Positions 47,796 to 56,376 of a stretch of DNA of 64,000 nucleotides are shown piece by piece. The notes under the pieces are model-generated. The model was not told the DNA's origin. It saw nothing but the letters and a program-made list of their open reading frames with translations, and did no database searches. The DNA comes from Henckelia pumila. Lineage: Eukaryota; Streptophyta; Magnoliopsida; Lamiales; Gesneriaceae. Made by a program: the position numbers and the translations under genes. Position 1 is the first letter of the stretch. Each line of letters starts with the position of its first letter. Location of the stretch: positions 91,406,151-91,470,150 of the forward strand of contig NC_133120.1 of NCBI RefSeq assembly GCF_033568475.1, read 5' to 3'.

Positions 47796-48432
47796 TGTGA
47801 CGCCGGGGCTGAAGAGGCAGGGAGTGATCGCCGGTGCCAAGAGGTTGCACGAACAATGAGCGGCTCCTGGTAGGCTTCTAGGCGGAGGGAGACATGAATG
47901 AACCGATCCCGTGCCGGAATGAGAGGGATTCTGATACTGTGTAGGTATGAGATTACATGGTTGAGGATGGCTTAAAAGATTTCATATGTAATATTCATAT
48001 CAAGAAGGTGCATCTTCTTTTCGGGAGCTCATCATATAAGAACTCTGAAAATTATAGGATGGGTGACCCCCTGGGAAGTTTTCCATGGTGCGTGTGAGTG
48101 AGGACATATCGCCGATGCCAAGAGGTTGCACGGACAATGAGCGGCTCCTGGTAGGCTTCTAGGCTGAGGGAGACATGAATGAACCGATCCCGTGCCGGAA
48201 TGAGAGGGATTCTGAGACTGTGTAGGTATGAGACTACATGGTTGAGGATGGCTTAAAAGATTTCATATGTAATATTCATATCAAGAAGGTGCATCTTCTT
48301 TTCGGGAGCTCATCACATAAGAACTCTAAAGTTAAGCGTGCTTGACTTAGAGAAATTATAGGATGGGTGATTCCCTAGGAAGTTTTCCAGGGTACGTCGA
48401 AAAGACCCGTCTTGATACAGTGGGTCGTTACA
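47796..48432 (+). mobile_element. Cassandra-like TRIM remnant with 5S rRNA-derived sequence
   Basis: The 637-bp unit starts TGTGACGCC and ends GTCGTTACA, with target duplication AAGAT at 47791-47795 and 48433-48437. Inside, two tandem copies (from 47827 and from 48108, period 281 bp) share high identity. Each ends in sequence like the 3' half of 5S rRNA: the second has AGTTAAGCGTGCTTG (box A) and TAGGATGGGTGA (box C) at about 48330-48370; the first lacks box A through a deletion of roughly 24 bp (near 48050). Cassandra elements are non-autonomous retrotransposons whose LTRs carry a 5S-like pol III promoter. No PBS lies between the copies, so this looks like fused LTRs after recombination. Confidence 0.8.
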
Positions 48433-48872
48433 AAGATATTTTGAATTATGAAGGAAACATTTATATTGTTTTCGTTTCAACTTATAATATATAGCAACAA
48501 ATCACACACGAGTTGTGTAGCATATAATATAAGCTGAAAGTTTGAAAAGATTCAAGTGACATTTACATCAAACTAATTTTCTATAGTAAGTTCAACAATA
48601 CAATAAACATTTTAAAAAACAGATATAACTACCAAAAGGAAATAGAGTCGAATGTACACATAAGACAGAGATTAATCATTGTATGATTTTTTAATATATA
48701 TATGAAAATAATATAAAACAGAATATCTATATATATATATATATGAAAAAATATATAAAATAAATGAAACCCAGCATTCACTTTTATTCCCTTATTATGC
48801 TGGCAATAATGTTTTGATTTTAAAAAATAAAGATTATGTTGAAAATATATATAAATATATATTATTATTTAT
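48433..48872. other. Intergenic AT-rich DNA
   Basis: This lies between the Cassandra-like remnant and copia E. Only TA-rich low-complexity tracts were seen. Confidence 0.5.
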
Positions 48873-49117
48873 TGTTGAATGTTGAAGGTTGAAAGTTGAA
48901 AATTGAGTTGTAAAATATTGAAAATTAGTGTGTGATGATGTATTAATGATGTATTAATTTTTGACTAATCTCCAATTGAGATCTATAAATAGGTCTCTCC
49001 ATTTGTGTAGAAAAACACAATTGTGAAGAGAGAAAAATTTTATAAAGTGTAGAATTTGATAAATTTTGAGTTTTTGAGTTTTTACTTTTTACCGTAAATT
49101 TTTACTTTTTCACAACA
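48873..49117 (+). repeat. 5' LTR of copia E (245 bp)
   Basis: Ends are TGTTG and CAACA, an inverted pair. A TATA box CTATAAATAG is at 48983-48992. The partner LTR is outside the window, so the boundaries rest on terminal motifs and the adjacent primer site. Confidence 0.75.
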
Positions 49118-49130
49118 CGTTATCAGCACG
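49118..49130 (+). other. Candidate primer-binding region of copia E
   Basis: CGTTATCAGCACG follows directly after the LTR. I recall similar sequence at this position in plant copia elements; the priming tRNA was not identified. Confidence 0.5.
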
Positions 49131-49430
49131 ATCGCTCGAAGGTTCTCTATATTTTTCGACGCTCCAAAATACAAGAAGAAGTCAAAAATATTCAACAAGT
49201 AAGAATTTTTATTTTACTGTTTATATATTTTTTGTGTATATATTAATATATAATATCATGTTATGATTTTTTTTCAAAACTTGTTATAAATCCTGGGAGG
49301 ATGTTAAGACGACATCCCACACTCCCGGTAAGGGATACGACAAGTATAAAAGTCTCTAAGATTTTTAAACAATAACGTTATATATATTTATTATGTATAT
49401 ATATTAACTATATTAATATATAATTTCATG

Positions 49431-49690
49431 TTATTATATAAAAGGTTGTCTATGACACTAACCTTATAATAACGTGATATGATATATATTATTGTGTATT
49501 TATATACTAACCATATTTGTATAATCTCATGTTATTATATAAAAGGTTGTCTACGACACCGATCTTATAATAATGTGATATGATATACTATACCTGACTT
49601 TATACTAACTATATTGGTATAATTTCACAACATTATATAAAAGGCTGTCTACGACACTGACCTTATAATAATGTGATATGATATACATAA
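49431..49690 (+). repeat. Triplicated AT-rich hairpin unit in copia E leader
   Basis: Three units of about 98-101 bp start near 49431, 49532 and 49631. Each has TTATTATATAAAAGG (third copy CATTATATAAAAGG), a loop with GTCTAYGAC, and the complementary CTTATAATAA, forming a stem with a small bulge. Spacers between the hairpins are TATAYTAACYATATT-like. Confidence 0.8.
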
Positions 49691-49744
49691 TTATTTAATT
49701 ATGATTATCATTATATGCATTACATGATTATCACGAATTTTTAT

Positions 49745-49821
49745 TCAGCACATACTCAATTTTTTCTTTACCCCCAACGGTCACAAACGGTAACAAAACG
49801 GCTAGTTTTTGCCCTATAAAT
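49745..49821 (+). promoter_or_regulatory. Promoter-like segment in copia E leader
   Basis: Repeats of the AACGG word (CAACGGTCAC, AAACGGTAAC, AAAACGGC) are followed about 20 bp later by CTATAAATATG. AACGG/AACNG is a MYB-binding core and TATAAATA is a plant TATA box. It lies some 620 bp downstream of the LTR, so it could start a shorter transcript. This is based on motifs only. Confidence 0.35.
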
Positions 49822-50073
49822 ATGTTCACTCAAACTCATTTTCAATCACACCAAATTCATTCTTTCTCTCAAAATATTTTATCCTCGGTTTTTTCGAAGA
49901 TGGAGATGATGACATTTATAAGGATATTTTTCATAACGACTATGATCATCATGCTCACGAGTCTTTTACTCACCAGCGATTTTCCAACACATATTTTTTC
50001 TCTATTTGTATACGCACTTGTAATTTACGTTCTTCCATTATTTTGTATTGTCATATTTATGGAAATTAACTAA
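49822..50073 (+). CDS. Small hydrophobic ORF upstream of copia E gag
   Basis: An 83-codon frame begins with ATG just after a TATA-like box and ends 30 bp before the gag start. From residue ~30 it is strongly hydrophobic, with two likely membrane segments (around RIFFITTMIIMLTSLLL and SLFVYALVIYVLPLFCIVIF). I recognise no family. It may be a chance frame in AT-rich DNA, where T-rich codons give hydrophobic residues, or a small leader-encoded membrane peptide. Conservation in other copies would decide. Confidence 0.3.
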   Translation: MFTQTHFQSHQIHSFSQNILSSVFSKMEMMTFIRIFFITTMIIMLTSLLLTSDFPTHIFSLFVYALVIYVLPLFCIVIFMEIN

Positions 50074-50103
50074 TAAAATGCATTGTTATTTTCTAGTACC
50101 ACC

Positions 50104-51144
50104 ATGTCGAACTTGGCGAAACTCGAATTCATTGCACTTGATATAACCGGAAAGAATTATATGCCATGGACCCTCGATGTAGAAATGCATCTCGAGTCAT
50201 TGGGTCTTAACGAAACTATCAAAGAAAATAACATATCATCCTCACAAGATAAAGCAAAAGCGATGATATTTTTACGCAGACATCTTGATGAGGGGTTGAA
50301 ATGTGAATATTTGACCGAAAAAGACCCAATGATTTTGTGGAAAGGGTTAAAAGAACGTTTTGAGCATATACGGGAAGTTATACTTCCGACCGCACGAGAT
50401 GAATGGAATACTTTAAGATTCCAAGATTTTAAAAAGGTGAGTGATTATAATTCTGCGATGTATCGAATTGTCTCACAGCTGAAATTTTGTGGGCATAATA
50501 TTACTGAGATGGAAATGCTTGAAAAGACATTTTCCACATTCCACGCATCAAATATAACTCTACAACAGCAATATAGAGTGCGTGGATTTTCAAGATACTC
50601 AGAACTCATCGCATGTTTACTCGTGGCGGAAAAGAATAATGAATTGCTCATGAGAAATCATCAGTCCAGACCTACTGGTTCAACGGCATTTCCTGAAGCA
50701 AATGTCGTAAGTAAAAATGAAAACCAAAATCAAAGATATAGACAAGATTTTGGTCGAGGTCGTGGACGAGGACGTGGGCGTGGACGTGGGCGTAGAAATG
50801 ATCGCGGTCGTGGTCGAGGCCGTGGATTTGAAAATAAAAGAGATAGTTATTTCAATAACTCATCTCAAAGGAACGTCACGAACCACCCACAAAAGAGGCA
50901 GCATGATAATACGGGTGAAAATGAAAATCATCCAAAAAGAACTGAGAGTGTTTGTTATAGATGTGACACTCCAGGACATTGGTCAAGAACTTGTCGAGCC
51001 CCTGAGCATCTGTGTAAGCTCTATAAAGATTCAATAAAGGGGAAAGAAAAAGAGACCAATTTTACTGAAAACATTGACCATGCAAGTGGTTCAATGAATT
51101 TAGATGCTGCCTACTTTTTGAATGATTTCGAAGATATTGATTAA
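50104..51144 (+). CDS. Copia E Gag
   Basis: About 346 codons from ATG 50104 (context ACCACCATGT); the frame is open a little upstream but without another ATG. The N-terminal part has the copia gag pattern (LDITGKNYMPWTLDVEMHL, KAMIFLRRHLDEGLK, LWKGLKERFEH), a long RG-rich stretch (GRGRGRGRGRGRGRR at about residues 220-245) and a CCHC knuckle CYRCDTPGHWSRTC. It ends in an acidic tail. RG-rich runs bind RNA. The frame is intact. Pol lies in a different frame after about 140 nt of AT-rich spacer, so Pol expression would need splicing, re-initiation or another device. Confidence 0.9.
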   Translation: MSNLAKLEFIALDITGKNYMPWTLDVEMHLESLGLNETIKENNISSSQDKAKAMIFLRRHLDEGLKCEYLTEKDPMILWKGLKERFEHIREVILPTARDEWNTLRFQDFKKVSDYNSAMYRIVSQLKFCGHNITEMEMLEKTFSTFHASNITLQQQYRVRGFSRYSELIACLLVAEKNNELLMRNHQSRPTGSTAFPEANVVSKNENQNQRYRQDFGRGRGRGRGRGRGRRNDRGRGRGRGFENKRDSYFNNSSQRNVTNHPQKRQHDNTGENENHPKRTESVCYRCDTPGHWSRTCRAPEHLCKLYKDSIKGKEKETNFTENIDHASGSMNLDAAYFLNDFEDID

Positions 51145-51304
51145 ATGTACTGGTGGGAAAAGAATGTAACAATGTAATTTTTATATTGTAAAACATATTA
51201 TATTTTGCATGTATTGTTTTATTCTGAAATTAAATTGTAACATATTATAATTTGCATGTATCTTTCTTAATTCATTTTATTGCATATTGTTTTTGAAGAT
51301 CATT

Positions 51305-52322
51305 ATGGAAAATGCTATGATCAAAGATGGAAATAATGCACTGGAAGTTTGCATACCAGATAGTGGTACAACGCACACTATCCTCAGAAATGAAAAATAT
51401 TTCTTGGAATTAAAACCAACAAAAACAATGGTGAATACAATATCAGGTCCTGTAGACTTGATTGAAGGATGTGGCAAAGCACAATTTTTGTTACCTAATG
51501 GTACAAAATTTTTGATAAATAGTGCTTTATATTCACCACGATCACAAAGAAATTTGTTGAGTTTTAATGATATATATTCTCATGGTTATGATACGGAAAC
51601 AATAACCGAAGGAAATGAGAAATATATGTGTCTTACTACATATAAATCAGGAAAGAAATATGTAGTTGAGAAATTATCAATGCTCCCTACTGGATTGCAT
51701 TATACACATATAAGTCCAATCGAATCAAATATGGTTATTGGAAATTCTTCAATACTAACAAATTGGCATGATCGATTGGGACATCCTGGTTCAATAATGA
51801 TGCGAAGGATTATAGAAAATACAAGTGGTCATCCACTGAAAGACCAGAAGATCTTTCAGAATAATAAGTTTCAGTGTAAAGCATGTTCTATGGGGAAACT
51901 TATTATAAGACCATCACCAGCTAAAATCCAAAAGGAATCACCCATATTTCTTGAACGTATTCAAGGTGATATTTGTGGGCCAATTCATCCACCATGTGGA
52001 CCATTTCGATACTTTATGGTATTGATCGATGCCTCTAGCAGATGGTCACATGTATGTTTATTGTCCACTCGGAATGTGGCATTTGCAAAATTGATGGCTC
52101 AAATAATAAAATTGCGGAATCAATTTCCCGAATATACGATCAAGAAAATAAGACTTGATAATGCTGGAGAATTTACTTCCCAGACTTTTAACGACTATTG
52201 TATGTCGATGGGAATTACTGTTGAACATCCTGTAGCTCATGTTCATACACAAAATGGATTAGCTGAATCATTGATTAAACGTCTGCAGTTGATTGCTAGA
52301 CCAATGATTATGAGAACGAAAC
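51305..52322 (+). pseudogene. Copia E protease and integrase N-terminal part, cut by gypsy D
   Basis: The frame runs from ATG 51305 to the insertion of gypsy D. Protease shows CIPDSGTTHTIL (catalytic DSG). The pre-integrase zinc finger is WHDRLGHPGSIMMRR with CKACSMGK, and the integrase core is GDICGPIHPPCGPF, IRLDNAGEFTSQ and HTQNGLAESLIKR, giving D-D-E. The insertion follows MIMRT; the open frame then runs two more codons and stops in the LTR. The host frame resumes at 62441. Confidence 0.9.
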
Positions 52323-54965
52323 TGTAACACCCGGTATTTTTAATTACATAAATCCGCCTGCATAATTAGGATTTTTAATTATTTAAATGTATGATTTATG
52401 GGTTAAATAATTATGTGAATTATTTATGCATGATTTAATTTATTTTTAAGCATTTAACCCATAATTAGTGATCTTTATGATTTTTAGTATTTTATTATTT
52501 AATCGCGTAGACGGGACCGTGGACGGACGAGATGACAACTTTCCACCCAATTTATTTTATGAGCCTTCTTGGAGCCTTAAAATATTATTTTGAGTTTTAT
52601 TATCCCAAAATTTTAAGTATTTAATTTTATTTAATTTTAGGGGTCATTTTTATCCAAAATTAGTCAAAATATTGACTTTTTAGTATTTTTAAAATTCCCC
52701 TAAATTATTATTTCGAGATTTTTATTTAGGTGATCAGATTTTTAAAAGTTTAATTAAGAGTTAAGTTATATTTTAATTATTTAAAAAAAAAAAAAACCTT
52801 TTTATTTTATTATTTAACCTATATCTTAATTAATACAAAATAAAACCTAATCTACCAAACCCTACCCTAGCCGATCCATTCTTCCTCACCTATCAGCCGT
52901 CACATTCTTTCCACCGTCTCCTTCACCGAGCCAACCTTCAAGGAGACTCCATAGCCATTTTCGAAGGTTCCAAGCAAGCCATCGTCGTCCCGGCGTCCCG
53001 AAGTCCGTCCTACGCGTGTTAAATCCTTATCTTCGGTGGAAGGCATGTTATTTTCTTATTTTTTTTGCTATATCAGTATATATATCATGTATATTACAGT
53101 AGACATCCGAATCTTTTAAGAACTTTTCAGAAAATCGTATGAAGTTTGTTGTTGGTGCATTACCTTCGAATTTCATGGCATGTTCACGTTTTTTTTCTAT
53201 CCATGCATGGTTCGGCTGATGGCTAGGCTTCCGGGGGTGTGGGAACGTGGTCTGGGCTCGAGTGGCTCGAGTGGTTCGAGCCAAACGAGCCCAGGTGGTC
53301 ACCTTGTTCAGCAATGGGTTCGGCCGAGTAGCAGTTTAGGGTTCTAGGTTTGGAGGCATCGGGTTCAACGTGGGGGCAGCATGGGGTTCGAACCAGGGGG
53401 TGGTTCGAACCGGCAGGACCCTGGGGAGGTCCTGCCGGCGGGGCTCCGGCCACGGCGGCCGGAGCTGGGCTGCAGCAGGCCGGGAAGGCCTGCTGCACAA
53501 GCCTCGGCGGCCGAGAGGAGTAGAATGACTAGGGTTCGGGTCTAGGGTTTATGGTGGGTCCGGGTCGGGTCAGGTGGTCCGGTTCGGGTCTAAAATAATA
53601 TGGGTTAAGTTAGTCGGGTCCGGGTCCGGGTTATTTTATTTGGGCTCGGGTATTTTATTTTTAAGTTTTTAAGTTAATTAGGAATTAAATGGGCTAATTA
53701 AATTCCCAAAAATTTAATTAGTACCATTTAATTTATTTAGGGTCCATTAAATTATTTTGGGTTAATTTAATTATTTTTGGGCTTTTAATAATTTTATTTA
53801 AATTTTTAAGTTGGCCAGAAATTTTTATGGGCTTGGGAGCCTATGAAAGTTATTGGGCCTGATATTGGGCTTTTGGGCCCATTGGGCCAGGGACAGTGTT
53901 TTTGGGCCTAAGTTAGTCTTAATGGGCTTTGGGTGATTTATGGGCCAAGTCTTAAGTTAATGGGCTTGCACGTCTAGGGCCAGCAGCTGTATCAAACCAT
54001 GAGAAATTGCATGTGTCCGGAGTTTATATTTAATTATTTTTATGCATGAAAAGTTATTTGAATATTTATATGATATTAGAAAATGAATTAAATATAAATG
54101 AAGGACACACAATTTATTTAAGTACATGCATTCATGAAATAAATTTTTATGCTATGATTTAATTTCTATGGTTGAGCGAATAAAATATTTTAGGTGGAAA
54201 TTGAAGTAGTGTGGCCATTTATGTATGGGCAGTTTTCTGCCATTTATGTATGGGTGGTTCACCACCAGCCTCGTACGATGGTTTCTTAGACTGATCAGTC
54301 GCACTATGGGTCACACTTACGGATAGGACCATTCGATGTTTAGAAAATAAATGCTCAACAACTTATGTATGTATGATATTATGTATGTTATGTATGTTTA
54401 TTTATGTAAGTTATGTTATGTAATTTTTAAGCATGCTCATTCATATATATGTATGTATTAGTATTAAATTGATTTAAATTATTTTAAACCCTTGTTAGTA
54501 TGCATGTTGGGCCTCTAGGCTCACTACACTGATATGGTGCAGGTGAGTACGTAGAGGAGCAGGTTACTCCTACCGGTGGTGAGGACGTATGAGCAGCGCT
54601 GCAGTAGCCCCGTGACCGTGATAGCTTCTGAGTCACCGTGCTGATGTCTTATGATACATTTTATTATTTTATTTGGGTTGAGGTGTTTGAAATATTTTAT
54701 TAAGTATTTTAGTGCATGCACACTTTTTATTTATTTTAATTATGCAGTATATTTTTAAATTATGGGGTTGACTCAGATATTTATTTAATTCATAGAATGT
54801 CTTTTATTTAAGTATTTAATTATTTATTTATTTAGTCATGTATTTATTTTCATTATTTTATTCTGTGCATATATGTATGGGCATATATGTACATATTTTA
54901 TTTAGTAGTATAAAAAAAAAAAAAATTTCCGCATATTTATTTATTATAGAGTTAGGGTCGTTTCA
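52323..54965 (+). repeat. 5' LTR of gypsy D (2643 bp)
   Basis: It starts TGTAACACCCGG and ends GGGTCGTTTCA. Landmarks are the conserved U3 block at 52503-52534, the hairpin cluster 53252-53515, GGGTC-type repeats at about 53546-53632, TGGGCC/TGGGCT motifs 53640-53990, and the donor-like CAG|GTGAGTAC with GT at 54543. Confidence 0.95.
53252..53515 (+). repeat. Cluster of perfect GC-rich hairpins in gypsy D LTR
   Basis: Arms (left/right) are 53252-53260/53286-53294, 53410-53420/53428-53438, 53443-53451/53457-53465, 53471-53481/53487-53497, and the palindrome 53503-53515. All pair without mismatch. The same cluster is at 60722-60985 in the 3' LTR. The third hairpin (CTCCGGCC stem) has counterparts in all other gypsy LTRs here. 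Confidence 0.9.
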
Positions 54966-54967
54966 GT

Positions 54968-54979
54968 TGGTATCAGAGC
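54968..54979 (+). other. Primer-binding site of gypsy D
   Basis: TGGTATCAGAGC lies two bases inside the 5' LTR and is complementary to the 3' end of initiator methionine tRNA. Confidence 0.92.
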
Positions 54980-55037
54980 ACGGTCCTTGGAGGGGTCACT
55001 ACTGCTATGCGAGCTCAGAAATCCACGCTACCGGTCT

Positions 55038-55149
55038 GTAAGTTTTAATGTTTATAGTATGATTTAATTTCTATAATTTAAGTTAGCCTTAAATTTTAAA
55101 CACTTAGTTATGCAAGGCGATTTACGTAAATAAATATGTGGTAGTGCAG
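55038..55149 (+). other. Candidate leader intron before gag (gypsy D)
   Basis: GTAAGT at 55038 and GTGGTAGTGCAG ending at 55149, just before the gag ATG, form a consensus donor and acceptor 112 nt apart. In element C the donor reads ATAAGT, so the site is lost there. It is a prediction from sequence only. Confidence 0.4.
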
Positions 55150-55150
55150 A

Positions 55151-56209
55151 ATGCCTCCCAGACAGGTGAATCGACGTGGGAGACCTCCACCTCCACCTCC
55201 ACCGCCACCTCAGCAGCACCCCATGACAGCACTGGAGCAGGCCAGTGCCACGATGATGGCGGGTATTACTGCCTTGCTGGAGCAGCAGGCTGCCCGTCCC
55301 AGACTGTCCCACGAGGAGGACGTCGCAGAGAGGTTCCAGAAGAAGGGGCCTAAGGAGTTTGTGGGGACCACCGATCCGTTGGTGGCTGAGGGATGGATTC
55401 GCTCTCTTGAGTCCATCTTCGATTATATGGGGATCACAGACACCGACAGGGTGAGCTGTGCGACGTACATGATGCGAGGCGATGCAGCCCTTTGGTGGGA
55501 GGGTGCAGTCAGAGGAGTCCATCTACCTACACTGACGTGGGCTGAGTTCAGGCGTATCTTCTACGCCAAGTACTTCACCGAGGATGTGCGCAGTCGCATG
55601 ATCCGTGAGTTCATGAGTCTCCGTCAGGGGGACAGGTCGGTTGTAGAGTATGTGAGCCAGTTTGAGAGGGGCTGTCATTTTGTGCCCATGATTGCTGATA
55701 GTCCGCAGGAGAAGCTGCGACAGTTTGTGGAGGGCCTGAAGGCTGAGATCAGGCATGATGTGCGGATGGCAGACGTCTTTACATATGAGTCTGCAGTCAG
55801 CAGGGCCTTGCGTTCCGAGGAGGGACGGAGAGAGATACAGAGAGAGCAGCAGGGTAAGAGGCAGTTTGTGCAGACAGGGTATCAGCGACCATCTTCGCAG
55901 CCACCTGCGAAGAAACAGTCTACAGGGCCATCTAAGGGCCCGAATCAGCAGAGGCCTCAGGGGAAGCCATAGCAGCAGACTAGGGGCGGGGCCCCTACTC
56001 CAGGGAGATATCCAGTGTGTCCGAAGTGCCAGAAGATGCATTCCGGGCAGTGTCTTATGGGAGCAGGAGTCTGCTATCGTTGCAAGGAGCCAGGGCATCA
56101 GATTGCCAACTGCCCGAAGAGGCAGAATGTCAGTGGGCGAGTTTATGTGATGCAGGCTGAGGAGGCAGACCCAGATACCTCCTTGATCACCGGTATACCT
56201 AACTCCTAG
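55151..56209 (+). pseudogene. Gypsy D Gag with one in-frame amber codon
   Basis: The start is the ATG of MPPRQVNRRG. The retrotransposon gag domain (FVGTTDPLVAEGWIRSLESI, MMRGDAALWWEG, FYAKYFTEDVRSRMIREFMS, VVEYVSQFERG) is intact. TAG at 55970-55972 interrupts the linker before the zinc knuckle; the same frame then continues with CPKCQKMHSGQC and CYRCKEPGHQIANC and ends at 56207-56209, or joins protease if the following intron is removed. Element C has an open frame through the homologous linker. The codon after TAG is CAG. Either the copy is gag-defective, or the amber is read through. Confidence 0.88.
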
Positions 56210-56376
56210 AACTTTTTCAATTCTTTGTTTTTGTTTAATTGCAATTATATCTGAATGCCTGTTACATGAGTTTAATTATCAGCATGCTAGAATAAGAATT
56301 TTGTTTCTTTGTGATTAGAATTAAGGATTTTAGTGTTTTAACCTTGGGGGCATAGTGGTGTGAATTGTTGGGAAAG
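56193..56376 (+). other. Candidate 184-nt intron between gag and protease (gypsy D)
   Basis: GTATACC follows ATCACCG at 56192, and the segment ends GGGAAAG at 56376 before GGAAAATTC. Removal joins LITG to KILVGG in phase 1, exactly as in element C. The acceptor here is weak: a pyrimidine-rich stretch of about a dozen bases present in C is missing. Confidence 0.45.

Noticed and set aside
47796-48432. Considered as genuine tandem 5S rRNA genes
   Set aside because: Only the 3' half of 5S is similar, one copy lacks box A, and TG...CA ends with a 5-bp duplication show a retroelement.
53048-53498. Two minus-strand frames duplicated at 60518-60968
   Set aside because: They are inside the gypsy D LTRs on the antisense strand; low-complexity, no domain.
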